DNA from: Tateyamaria sp. ANG-S1
Lineage (GTDB): Bacteria; Pseudomonadota; Alphaproteobacteria; Rhodobacterales; Rhodobacteraceae
Direction of reading: 5' to 3'
Assembly (NCBI RefSeq): GCF_000814025.1
Contig: NZ_JWLL01000006.1
Coordinates: 744,001 to 808,000, forward strand
DNA: 64,000 bases
Shown here: piece by piece, positions 18,523-27,606 of the stretch
How the letters are laid out: each line of letters starts with the position of its first letter
How positions within the stretch are numbered: the first letter of the stretch is position 1
Translations under genes and position numbers: made by a program
Notes under the pieces: generated by a model
The model's database searches: none
Told to the model about the DNA's origin: nothing
The model's input: only the letters and a program-made list of their open reading frames with translations

Positions 18523-20934
18523 TTAGGCGCGCAGGCGCACGCCCTCCGGATCAAACGGCGCAGCTCCAAGAATTATTGCTCTATGCGGCTGTCCAAGCAC
18601 CCTGACGTCAACCTGTTCGCCCGGGACGGGGTCGCGTACGAACCCCAGAGCAAGGCTCATCCCGACGCTGAACCCGTAGCCACCGGACGTCACCCGTCCG
18701 ACACCGACACCGCCCCGAAAAATAGGCTCACCGCCGGTTGCATCAGCATGTGAGGCGTCGGTGTCAGCACCATTCAGACGCAGAATCACCATTGATTCGC
18801 GCGCATCACGCCCCATAGCGTCGATGGCAGCTTCTTTGTTCAGAAACGCCTTATCGCGCTTGATCAGCCGATCCAGCCCCACCTCCTGCGGCCAGTATTC
18901 CGGACTGTATTCCCGGCTCCAAGACCCATAACCCTTCTCGATCCGCAGGCTCATGAGGGCGCGACTGCCCACCGGGCCGATCCCCATCTCGCGTCCCGCA
19001 TCCATCAGCGCCGTATAAAGCGTGACCTGATCCTCGGTCCGGCAGTGCAACTCCCACCCCAGATCACCGGTAAAGGAGACGCGCAACGCAATAACCTCAA
19101 CCCCTGCAAGAACAATCCGCTGTGACCGCATGAACGGAAAATCCGCCGTCTCAAGAGAGGCATTCGTGAGCCGCTGCAACAGCGCTCGACTATCGGGACC
19201 CGCCACGTTGAAGCCGCACACAGCCTCCGTCCGGCTTTCAAACACGGTCCCCTCCGGCAATGGCACCTGTTTGAAGAAGCGCTGATGATACCGCTCGGCC
19301 ATGCCCGACCCGATGACCCAGAACTCCTCGTCCCCGAGACGTGTGACAGTAAAATCCCCCGCAATCCCGCCACGTTTGCCAATCAGCGGTGTCAGGCAGG
19401 ACCGGCCCACGACGCGCGGCATCCGGTTGGCAAAGACCGCGTTCAACCAATCCTCCGCCCCCGGCCCCTTGCACACATATTTGGCGAAATTCGAAATATC
19501 GATGATCCCACCCCGCTCGCGCAGCATCCGGGCCTCTTGCCCAACAACATCAAACCACGGCTGCCGCGTGAACCCAGCGTTATCCTCAACATCGCCGAAA
19601 TAGAGCGGATGCTCCCACCCATAGTTGAGGCCCATCTTGGCTCCCATCTCAACCTGCATATCGTGCACCGGACGGGTGCGCACAGGGCGCCCCGCCGCCC
19701 GTTCCTCGCCGGGGAAGTGGATCTTGAACCGATGCGCATACTGATCACCCACACGCGCCTTGGTGAACGCCTTGCCCGCCCACGACCCAAACCGGGCCAT
19801 GTCCCACGCAAACATGTCGTACTGCGTCTCCCCCTCGACAATCCACTGCGCGGCCAGCAGACCCATGCCACCCGACTGGGAAAAGCCCGGAATGATCCCG
19901 TTGCAACAGAAGTATCCCTGCAACTCCGGCACCGGCCCGAACAGGACATTGGAATCCGGCGACCAGATCATCGGTCCATTGATCACGCGCTTGATCCCCG
20001 CCGTTCCCACCACCGGCACCCGGTCGATGGCGCGCATCATGTTCTCTTCAATGCGCTCCAGATCGTCGGCAAAAAGCTCATGGCCAAAGCCCTGCGGCGT
20101 GCCGTCCTCCGCCCAAAACCGCACATCCTTTTCATAGGCCCCGACGAGCAGCCCCTGCCCCTCCTGCCGCAGGTAATACTCACCATCCCGGTCCGCGACC
20201 GACGGCAGGCGGCGATCCATCGCAGCCACTTCGGCAATGGTCTCGGTCACAAAATACTGGTGCTCTGTCGGTTGCAGCGGCAGCTCAATCCCGGCAAGTG
20301 CCGCCACCTCACGGCCCCACAGCCCCGCGGCATTGACCACCCACGGGGTCGCAATATCCCCCTTCTCGGTCCGTACGATCCACGTGCCATCCGGCCGCTG
20401 TTCCGTCCCGATCACAGGGCAGAACCGCACAATCTCCGCCCCGTTCTGCCGCGCGCCCGCGGCATAGGCATGGGTGACACCCGACGGGTCCACATTCCCA
20501 CCCTCGGGCTCCCACATGATGCAGCGGACACCGTCGAAATCGACCAACGGGTGCAGCCGCTCGGCCTCCGCCCGGTCCACCTCATGAAAGTTCATGCCGT
20601 ACAGCGCCGCCTTCGCGGCCTGAAGGCGTAACTGATGCTCCCGCGCCTCGGTCTGCGCAAGGTACAGTGAGCCCGGTTGAAACACCCCACAACCCTGCCC
20701 CGTCTCTTGCTCCAACTCCTTATACAGCCCCATGGTGTAGTGCTGGATGCGGCTGATATTGGTGCTGTCGTGCAGCCCGTGGATATTGGCCGCCGCATGC
20801 CAGGTCGAGCCCGAGGTCAACTCGTCCCGCTCCAGCAGAACCACATCGGTCCACCCAAGTTTCGTCAGATGATACAGGATGGAACAGCCGATAACGCCGC
20901 CGCCGATCACGACGGCCTGTGCGTGGGTGCGCAT
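18523..20934 (-). CDS. FAD-dependent dimethylglycine/sarcosine dehydrogenase-type enzyme with GcvT domain
   Basis: 803 residues. N-terminal DAO-type FAD oxidoreductase (1-380) with the dinucleotide motif VVIGGGVIGCSILYHL and the STWHAA segment, whose His carries covalent FAD in characterised dimethylglycine dehydrogenase. Then an FAO_M linker and a C-terminal GcvT/aminomethyltransferase pair (about 420-800) that in this family binds tetrahydrofolate and captures the methyl group. Expected reaction: oxidative N-demethylation of a methylated glycine. Paralogous to the gene at 22127. The substrate (dimethylglycine, sarcosine or a related amine) cannot be fixed from sequence. Confidence 0.9.
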   Translation of the reverse strand: MRTHAQAVVIGGGVIGCSILYHLTKLGWTDVVLLERDELTSGSTWHAAANIHGLHDSTNISRIQHYTMGLYKELEQETGQGCGVFQPGSLYLAQTEAREHQLRLQAAKAALYGMNFHEVDRAEAERLHPLVDFDGVRCIMWEPEGGNVDPSGVTHAYAAGARQNGAEIVRFCPVIGTEQRPDGTWIVRTEKGDIATPWVVNAAGLWGREVAALAGIELPLQPTEHQYFVTETIAEVAAMDRRLPSVADRDGEYYLRQEGQGLLVGAYEKDVRFWAEDGTPQGFGHELFADDLERIEENMMRAIDRVPVVGTAGIKRVINGPMIWSPDSNVLFGPVPELQGYFCCNGIIPGFSQSGGMGLLAAQWIVEGETQYDMFAWDMARFGSWAGKAFTKARVGDQYAHRFKIHFPGEERAAGRPVRTRPVHDMQVEMGAKMGLNYGWEHPLYFGDVEDNAGFTRQPWFDVVGQEARMLRERGGIIDISNFAKYVCKGPGAEDWLNAVFANRMPRVVGRSCLTPLIGKRGGIAGDFTVTRLGDEEFWVIGSGMAERYHQRFFKQVPLPEGTVFESRTEAVCGFNVAGPDSRALLQRLTNASLETADFPFMRSQRIVLAGVEVIALRVSFTGDLGWELHCRTEDQVTLYTALMDAGREMGIGPVGSRALMSLRIEKGYGSWSREYSPEYWPQEVGLDRLIKRDKAFLNKEAAIDAMGRDARESMVILRLNGADTDASHADATGGEPIFRGGVGVGRVTSGGYGFSVGMSLALGFVRDPVPGEQVDVRVLGQPHRAIILGAAPFDPEGVRLRA

Positions 20935-21040
20935 GGGGATGCCTTTGCAGTGTTTCGCTGCATGTCACCCTGCGCTCCGGCCGCCCCGCCCGATTGCCCG
21001 CACGCGACATCTCGCGTCGCTTGGGGCAAAGGCCATGGAT

Positions 21041-21986
21041 TTAGTCACGCAGCCGCTTGGCCGCCTTGGCCACCAACCGGTCCCGGTCTGGGCCCCAAGT
21101 GATGGCCTCCCGCGCGCGCTCCAGAAACTCTTTGCCAAGATCGCAGGCCACCGCACTCACCCCCTCATCCGGGTGCTGCATCAACCCGGCCATCACCCGC
21201 TGCAAGCGCTGCTGCACCTCGACCTCACGCGCGCCATCACGGGCAATCCCGCCAAAGGCGTCTATGATCAGGTCAGCAGGATCAATCGGTCGAATATGCA
21301 GACGGTCATGCACGGGTTCTGCGTCACTTGCGGTCTCATCCTTGTAAAGGGACAGAATGCGGGCCGACCGGTTCAACACATCAATCGCGGTGCCCGGATC
21401 ATTGATGCCAGACGACAGCGCTTTTGACACGATCCCAGACCTCAACAACAAGCCAAAGCGCGGATCCTGATCATAGGTGCGCACGTTACCTGTCTCGGCC
21501 AAACGTTGAATTCCTCTACCAGCGCATCGCGGTCCCCGGGCTCGCCCACCACCCACACCAGCGGCTCGTTGACAAAGACAAAGCTGCCGATGGCACAGTC
21601 CAGATACAGGGTCACATCGTGATCGCACGCCACCTGTTGCAACGCGTCAACGTAGAGATACTGCAGATACCCGCTGTCAGACGCGGGCACAGGCCATGCG
21701 TCCTCCGGCACATCCCCCGTCCACGGACATGCGCCAAGGCAGGCACCGTCAGGGAAAAGGTGGTGACTGCCAACATCGCATTGGCAATGACGTTCAGAAG
21801 CCGATCCGCGGCCGATCCGGGCAAGGTGGTGGCCAGATCCTCTGGCACCATCGGTTCGATCAGCTGGCTCAACCCAAGTGCGACAAAGGCAAACAGCCCC
21901 ATCAACGTCACGCGCACCCACAGCTTGCGGGTATATTTGCGGACCGAGGCGAGGATGGTCATGGGCAGCAGCTTCAGAAACTCCAT
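21041..21986 (-). pseudogene. Decayed DUF2254 membrane protein gene
   Basis: Three pieces of one DUF2254-type protein appear in three frames. Piece 1 (21986 to about 21744) begins MEFLKLLPMTILASVRK and runs through two membrane segments to ANAMLAVTTFSLTV. Piece 2 (about 21756 to 21510) resumes with DVPEDAWPVPASDSGYLQYL and continues to FVNEPLVWVVGEPGDRDALV. Piece 3 (about 21510 to 21041) runs GNVRTYDQDPRFGLLLRSG to the C-terminus. Between pieces 1 and 2 the middle of the family (further membrane segments, perhaps 90 residues) is missing; between 2 and 3 there is a frameshift. The gene is therefore broken at least twice. Confidence 0.8.
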
Positions 21987-22126
21987 ACGGTGCAAACGCC
22001 GTCACAGTCACCACCGTTCCCATTCCCGACAAAACATGTCGCAGATGACCCGCCGCACCCTTCATCTTGCCAAATAAACTCTTCCCGAAGGGCCGGCTTG
22101 CCACCCAAACGCCAAGGATCAAGATC

Positions 22127-24535
22127 ATGCAAACCACCACCCGCGTCGCCGTTATCGGCGGCGGCGTCGTCGGCGCCTCTGTCCTCTACCATCTGACAAA
22201 ACTCGGCTGGTCCGATGTCATGCTGCTGGAACGGTCTGAACTGACCTCGGGATCGACATGGCACGCCGCCGGTGGCTTTCACACTCTCAACGGCGATACC
22301 AATATGGCCGCCCTGCAGGGCTACACGATCAAACTCTACAAGGAGCTGGAAGAGATCACCGGAATGTCCTGCGGCCTGCACCACGTGGGCGGCGTAACGC
22401 TGGCCGACAACCAGGACCGCTTCGACATGCTGCTCGCCGAACGGGCCAAGCACCGCTTCATGGGACTTGAGACGGAAATCGTCACCCCCGACGAAATCGC
22501 GAAAATCGCCCCCATCACCAACACAGACGGCATCCTCGGCGCGCTCTACGACCCGCTCGACGGCCATCTCGATCCGTCAGGCACCACCCACGCCTATGCC
22601 AAGGCCGCACGCATGAGCGGCGCCACGATCCACACCCACACCATGGTGCAGGAAACCAACCAGCGCCCCAACGGCACATGGGACGTGGTCACCGACAAGG
22701 GCACGATCCACACCGAACATGTGGTCAACGCGGGCGGCCTCTGGGCGCGCGAGGTGGGCGCGATGGCGGGCATCTACCTCCCCCTCCACCCGATGGAGCA
22801 CCAGTATATCGTCACGGACGACATCCCCGACATCTACAACCGCGATGCCGAACACCCACACGTCATGGACCCCGCAGGCGAAAGCTATCTGCGGCAAGAG
22901 GGGCGCGGCCTTTGCATCGGCTTTTACGAACAACCCTGCCGCCCGTGGGCCGTCGACGGCACGCCGTGGAGCTTCGGCCACGAACTCCTGCCCGACGATT
23001 TCGACAAGATCGAGGACAGCATCGCCTTCGCCTACAACCGCTTTCCTGTCCTTGAAACCGCCGGGATCAAGTCGGTCATCCACGGCCCCTTCACCTTCGC
23101 CCCCGATGGCAACCCGCTCGTCGGACCTGTGCCGGGCCTGCGCAACTACTGGTCGGCTTGCGGCGTCATGGCAGGCTTCTCGCAAGGCGGCGGCGTTGGC
23201 CTCATGCTTGCCCAATGGATGACCGAAGGAGAATGCGAACGCGACGTGACCGCCATGGACGTCGCCCGCTTCGGCAGTTGGATCAGCCCCGGCTACACCC
23301 GCCCCAAGGTCATCGAAAACTACCAAAAACGGTTCAGCGTCGCCTACCCGAACGAGGAACTGCCCGCCGCCCGTCCAAACCGCACCACCCCCATGTACGA
23401 TATCTTCACCGACATGGGCGCAGTCTGGGGCCAGCAATACGGGCTCGAGGTCGCCAACTACTTCGCAAAAGACGATGAACCGACCTATGAAACCCCATCC
23501 TTCCGCCGCTCCGACGCCTTCGCCGCCACCGCGCGCGAAGTCAAAGCCGTCCGCACCGGCGTCGGCATCAACGAGGTCCACAATTTCGGCAAATACCGCG
23601 TCGCCGGCCCGAACGCCCGCGCCTGGCTCGACCGCATCATGGCAGGCCGCGTACCGCAACCGGGGCGCGTGTCACTGACGCCGATGCTCAGCGCCAAAGG
23701 GCGTCTGATCGGTGACTTCACCATGTCCTGCCTGAGCGAGACAGAATTCCAACTCACCGCCAGCTACGGCGCGCAAGCCGTCCACATGCGCCACTTCCAG
23801 CAACATGAAGAACCCGGCGTAACCACCGAAAACATCGCCGACAAACGCAACGGCTTCCAACTTGCAGGCCCACGCGCCCGCGACGTGCTGCAATCCTGCA
23901 CCCGCACAGACATCACAGACATAAACTTCCTCGACGTCCGCCCGCTGACAGTCGGCATGACCGGCTGCATCGTCCAACGGGTCAGCTACACCGGCGATCT
24001 GGGGTTCGAGATCTACTGCGACCCCATGGCGCAACGCCAGCTTTGGTGGACGCTGTGGCAGGCAGGCCAAGCGCACAACATCACACCCTTCGGCATGCGG
24101 GCCATGATGTCGCTCCGGCTCGACAAGTTCTTCGGCTCCTGGCTCAGCGAGTTCTCCCCCGACTACACCGCCGCCGAAACTGGCCTCGACCGCTTCATCG
24201 CATGGAGCAAACCTACCGACTTCATCGGCCGCGCCGCCTCCGAGGCCGAACGCATTAACGGCACGGCCCGCAAACTCTGCGCCTTCACAGTCGATGCAGA
24301 GGATGCCGATGTGCAAGGCTACGAACCGATCTGGCTCGATGACAAGGTAGTCGGTTTCTGCACCTCAGGCGGCTATTCACATCACGCGGACACCTCCGTG
24401 GCACTCGGCTTCTTGCCTACGGACAGGATCAAAGACGGCCTGACAGTCCAGATCGAAATCCTCGGCCGGATGCGAGACGCGCGCCTCACCACCACACCGC
24501 TCTTCGACGCGGACGGAAGCAGGATGCGCGGCTAA
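22127..24535 (+). CDS. Second FAD-dependent dimethylglycine/sarcosine dehydrogenase-type enzyme with GcvT domain
   Basis: 802 residues with the same architecture as the protein at 18523-20934: VAVIGGGVVGASVLYHLTKL, ELTSGSTWHAAGGFH (covalent-FAD His), a middle linker, and a folate-binding GcvT region from about residue 420 with SLTPMLSAKGRLIGDF and RVSYTGDLGFEIYC. The start at 22127 has AAGGAT upstream; the TTG-initiated extension of 20 codons is not needed. The two paralogs point away from each other around a pseudogene, and their divergence suggests different methylamine-type substrates. Confidence 0.9.
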   Translation: MQTTTRVAVIGGGVVGASVLYHLTKLGWSDVMLLERSELTSGSTWHAAGGFHTLNGDTNMAALQGYTIKLYKELEEITGMSCGLHHVGGVTLADNQDRFDMLLAERAKHRFMGLETEIVTPDEIAKIAPITNTDGILGALYDPLDGHLDPSGTTHAYAKAARMSGATIHTHTMVQETNQRPNGTWDVVTDKGTIHTEHVVNAGGLWAREVGAMAGIYLPLHPMEHQYIVTDDIPDIYNRDAEHPHVMDPAGESYLRQEGRGLCIGFYEQPCRPWAVDGTPWSFGHELLPDDFDKIEDSIAFAYNRFPVLETAGIKSVIHGPFTFAPDGNPLVGPVPGLRNYWSACGVMAGFSQGGGVGLMLAQWMTEGECERDVTAMDVARFGSWISPGYTRPKVIENYQKRFSVAYPNEELPAARPNRTTPMYDIFTDMGAVWGQQYGLEVANYFAKDDEPTYETPSFRRSDAFAATAREVKAVRTGVGINEVHNFGKYRVAGPNARAWLDRIMAGRVPQPGRVSLTPMLSAKGRLIGDFTMSCLSETEFQLTASYGAQAVHMRHFQQHEEPGVTTENIADKRNGFQLAGPRARDVLQSCTRTDITDINFLDVRPLTVGMTGCIVQRVSYTGDLGFEIYCDPMAQRQLWWTLWQAGQAHNITPFGMRAMMSLRLDKFFGSWLSEFSPDYTAAETGLDRFIAWSKPTDFIGRAASEAERINGTARKLCAFTVDAEDADVQGYEPIWLDDKVVGFCTSGGYSHHADTSVALGFLPTDRIKDGLTVQIEILGRMRDARLTTTPLFDADGSRMRG

Positions 24536-24559
24536 GGCAATACGTCGCTTAGATGCTCC

Positions 24560-24748
24560 GGGGCTCCGCCCATTCGAACCTCAAACGCCGCCCCACGGCG
24601 TTTGCCGCTGCGCGGACCGGTCTGGGGCTCCGCCCATTCGGACCTCAAACACTCTCCCAGAGTGTTTTCCGCTGCGCGGACCGGTCCGAATTCCCTGTTT
24701 CAAAAAATCCTGGGGGAGCCGCCATGGGCGGCGGGGGCAAAGCCCCCT
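24560..24748. repeat. Cloverleaf-forming repeat, two tandem units (copy 2)
   Basis: Unit 1 (24560-24623) and unit 2 (24624-24748) both begin GGGGCTCCGCCCATTCG. In unit 2, outer arms ATTCGGACC (24636-24644) and GGTCCGAAT (24683-24691) pair perfectly around hairpins AAACACTCT/AGAGTGTTT (24647-24667) and CCGC/GCGG (24669-24679). Unit 1 has its own hairpin AAACGCCG/CGGCGTTT and CCGCTGCGCGG but its right outer arm is lost at the junction. After unit 2 come GCCGCCATGGGCGGC and GGGGGCAAAGCCCCC, two more hairpins. It fills most of the gap between the dehydrogenase and the nucleotidyltransferase gene. Confidence 0.8.
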
Positions 24749-24815
24749 AAACAATGTCGTCGCGCCCCAGCGCGTCCGTGTTGCAGCGCCCGGTCCAGAT
24801 GCCTAACGTCAAACC

Positions 24816-25415
24816 ATGATGCCCGTCCTGATCCTCGCCGCCGGTGCGTCGTCGCGCATGCGCGGCGCCGACAAGCTGCTTGAGGATATAGACGGCCAAC
24901 CGCTGCTGACCCGCCAGATCGGCATCGCAGAAGGCATCAGCGCGGACATCCGCGTGGCCCTGCCCCCGGAACCGCACCCAAGATACGCCTGCCTCCACGG
25001 CACACCTGCACAATCCGTACCGGTCCCGGACGCCGCCGAAGGCATGGGGGCCAGCCTGCGCACGCTGTTCGCAACGCTCGGACCGGACATCTCCCACGCC
25101 ATGCTCCTGCTGGGCGACCTTCCGGACATCACCGCGGACGACCTGCGCACGGTTGGAAGAGCCGTGGACACCCACCCCGACGCCCTCGTCTGGCGCGGCG
25201 CAACGTCAGACGGGCACGGCGGCCACCCCATCATCTTCGCAAAACCGCTCTTCCCGGCCTTGAAATCCCTCAGCGGGGATGACGGCGGGCGCGGCGTCGT
25301 GGCCTCAGCCGGACACAAGGTACATCTCGTCCCACTGCCCGGCACGCGAGCGCGAAGCGATCTCGATACGCCCGAAGACTGGGCCGCCTGGCGGGCGGCC
25401 CGCCAGGCGAACTGA
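24816..25415 (+). CDS. MobA/MocA-type nucleotidyltransferase
   Basis: 199 residues with the NTP-transferase N-terminus LILAAGASSRMRGADKLLED (nucleotide-binding Gly-rich loop plus Lys) and MLLLGDLPDITADDL (metal-binding Asp). GHGGHPIIF is typical of molybdenum-cofactor cytidylyl/guanylyl transferases. Such proteins add CMP or GMP to molybdopterin for oxidoreductases of the xanthine oxidase type. No xanthine-oxidase genes or XdhC lie nearby, so the exact nucleotide and client enzyme are open. Confidence 0.85.
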   Translation: MMPVLILAAGASSRMRGADKLLEDIDGQPLLTRQIGIAEGISADIRVALPPEPHPRYACLHGTPAQSVPVPDAAEGMGASLRTLFATLGPDISHAMLLLGDLPDITADDLRTVGRAVDTHPDALVWRGATSDGHGGHPIIFAKPLFPALKSLSGDDGGRGVVASAGHKVHLVPLPGTRARSDLDTPEDWAAWRAARQAN

Positions 25416-25421
25416 GAGTGG

Positions 25422-27293
25422 TTACTTCAGCCGATCCACCAGGATTTCAGCCTCATGGCGCTTCAGCGCCACACGCGCCGCCCCGTAGTTGTCGAGGCCG
25501 GCCAGAGTATCAAGTTCCGGGAACAGGGTCAGAACCTCTTCGCGCTGTTCCGCACCGATACCGCGCAGTGAATGATCCCCCGGCTGGAAGCTTTCCGACC
25601 ACGCACCGTCCGCCAGCACAACCTCGTGCTGGTCAAACATCAGGTGCAGATAACTGATCGCACCCGTGCGCACCTGATCCACCCCGTCCAGACCGGTCAG
25701 GTGCTTGGCCGCGATCAGAACCTCGCGTTCTTCAAACATCACCTCGGCCAGATCCGAATTCACCAGCATCCGGTGCTGGGGCGACACCAGCATATCGCGC
25801 TCTGGCAGGCCCTTGCCCAACGCGCCCATGCGGATCAGCACCGGCTGGAAGCTGTCATTGCCACGCATCTCGTCAGGGCTCAGATCACGGCGACCCACCC
25901 AGCGCAGGGTTTGCGCACCGTTGTCGCGGGTGAACACACGATCGCCCGCTTGCAGCCGCTCTACGGGCACTTCGCCTTGCGGTGTCGCAATGCGCGTGCC
26001 CGGCGTGAAGCAGATGATGATCTGCTCGATCTCGGAATAGGTCACGCGGCGTGCGACATTGCCGTTGTCGTCCAACAGCTCAATAGTCCCGGATTCCGAA
26101 TTCGGCCCATCGGGCAGAACATTCGCATTCACACCGGTCAGGTCGATGACGTCGATGTCCGAGCCATCGGCATCTTCGCCGCCGATGATATTATGATTGC
26201 CCAGGCCATCAAAAATGAACCGGTCCGACCCGGTGCCGCCCTCGGCCCGGTCATTGTCAGGACCCAGCGTGATCAAATCTTCGCCAGCACCCCCAAGCAG
26301 CGTATCGTCGCCGGTGCCACCCACCAGTGTGTCGTTGCCTGCGCCACCGATCAACTCGTCCTGGCCCTGACCGCCATCAAGGAAGTCATCGCCTTCCCCA
26401 CCGTCGATGACGTCATCGCCCTGACCGCCAGACAGGCTGTCGTTGCCCCCTTGGCCAAAGATCACATCCTGACCGCTGCCCCCGTCAATCGTATCATCAC
26501 CCGCCTCAATCGGCGTCACGACAGCATCGTCAATCAGGTCGCCCGAGAATGAGAAGCCCGAGTTGCTGTTGCGCGATTCAAGCGTGAATTCGATAAAAGT
26601 GCGGTTTTCGAACGATGCCGAGAACCACGCCTCCTGATCGTCTGGGTCGTTGTCGCCACGCCCCTCTGCCGTGACCTGACCATTGCTTTCGACCACGTTC
26701 AGAACGGAATCGTCCGACACGGCAAAGGCGCTAAAGCTGCTTGCATTGATAATGACAGCTTCCTGGTCTCCTGGGCTGTTGCGATCCAGGTCATTGATCG
26801 TCGCCGTCGAATTCAACGCCACCGGCGTTCCAGTCGTTGCGTTGGGCGTGTCGGGAATGAAGAACTCCATACGGAAGTCGGCTGTGTCCCCACTGCCGCG
26901 TCCGTTCATCAGGATCTCAAACCCGTCGCCGCCGTTCAAATCCACGGTCAACCGGTCATCGGACTTGGACACAAGGATCAGCCGCGCCGAAACCTGCGTG
27001 CCGTCCTCAAGCTGGGCCACGTTCTTGTACACGGCCGATGCGCCCGCGTTCACGTTGCCGGTGTTGGGGCTCACCAGGTTGTTGATGTCAATCACCAACG
27101 GGGTTGCGTCATTGCCAGGCGCCGTGCCTTCGCCCACATCGCCAAAGATTGTGTCGTCGCCGCCACCACCCAGAATGCTGTCGTCGCCACCCTCACCCGA
27201 CACCAGATCCTGACCGTTGAAGGCCTGAATCGTATCGTCGTCATTGGTCCCCTGCAGGGTGTCGTTGTTAGACGTTCCGTTGATATTCGCCAT
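25422..27293 (-). CDS. Hint-domain RTX (calcium-binding nonapeptide) secreted protein
   Basis: 623 residues, very acidic, no Sec signal. RTX nonapeptides occur at 8-50 ([11 protein letters not shown] type) and again at about 265-360, where calcium binding would fold the protein outside the cell. In between is a beta-rich domain of unknown function. A Hint domain begins near residue 428 with [18 protein letters not shown] and runs to FQPGDHSL. This Hint type is frequent at the C-terminus of roseobacter type I secretion cargo; whether it self-cleaves is not known from sequence. Very similar in the Hint part to the 1960-residue neighbour; no secretion ATPase is in the window. Confidence 0.88.
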   Translation of the reverse strand: MANINGTSNNDTLQGTNDDDTIQAFNGQDLVSGEGGDDSILGGGGDDTIFGDVGEGTAPGNDATPLVIDINNLVSPNTGNVNAGASAVYKNVAQLEDGTQVSARLILVSKSDDRLTVDLNGGDGFEILMNGRGSGDTADFRMEFFIPDTPNATTGTPVALNSTATINDLDRNSPGDQEAVIINASSFSAFAVSDDSVLNVVESNGQVTAEGRGDNDPDDQEAWFSASFENRTFIEFTLESRNSNSGFSFSGDLIDDAVVTPIEAGDDTIDGGSGQDVIFGQGGNDSLSGGQGDDVIDGGEGDDFLDGGQGQDELIGGAGNDTLVGGTGDDTLLGGAGEDLITLGPDNDRAEGGTGSDRFIFDGLGNHNIIGGEDADGSDIDVIDLTGVNANVLPDGPNSESGTIELLDDNGNVARRVTYSEIEQIIICFTPGTRIATPQGEVPVERLQAGDRVFTRDNGAQTLRWVGRRDLSPDEMRGNDSFQPVLIRMGALGKGLPERDMLVSPQHRMLVNSDLAEVMFEEREVLIAAKHLTGLDGVDQVRTGAISYLHLMFDQHEVVLADGAWSESFQPGDHSLRGIGAEQREEVLTLFPELDTLAGLDNYGAARVALKRHEAEILVDRLK

Positions 27294-27511
27294 GGCAGCA
27301 GCCTCATACGCTCAAACAAATTACCGGGGCGCTGATCTGCCCCCACAGATCCAACACCCGAGACACTGGTTTAATTCAAAACGTGGCAAATCTTCAGGGG
27401 GAAAAAGTATAGTTGACGCACCGTCGCCATTTTCCTGCACAAAGATGCCGCATTGCAGCACCATACGGAACCGTTGCGGAAACAATAGACCTATACGGAC
27501 ACCATTAAACA

Positions 27512-27546
27512 CAGGAAACGGGTGCAGCCCCCTGCCCCGTTTCCTG
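27512..27546 (-). terminator. Long hairpin after the giant RTX gene
   Basis: CAGGAAACGGG (27512-27522) pairs perfectly with CCCGTTTCCTG (27536-27546). Inside, GCAG/CTGC extends the stem, leaving a four-base loop. It starts 61 bases past the stop of the leftward 1960-residue gene and precedes TGTTTAAT on that strand. Together with the promoter of the 623-residue gene it occupies the 313-base gap 27294-27606, where I see no other gene. Confidence 0.7.
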
Positions 27547-27606
27547 AATCCCCGCGAACCGAATCGCGAGGACGCTGCATGAATTGGCTGATAAGGCGCG
27601 CCGCCC

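Noticed and set aside
19285-20631. A 448-codon plus-strand frame inside the leftward dehydrogenase gene
   Set aside because: Arg/His/Pro-rich shadow; the minus strand encodes a complete FAD/GcvT enzyme here.
24560-24748. CRISPR array
   Set aside because: The tandem units are two, with internal hairpins and no variable spacers of equal size; it belongs to the cloverleaf repeat family.
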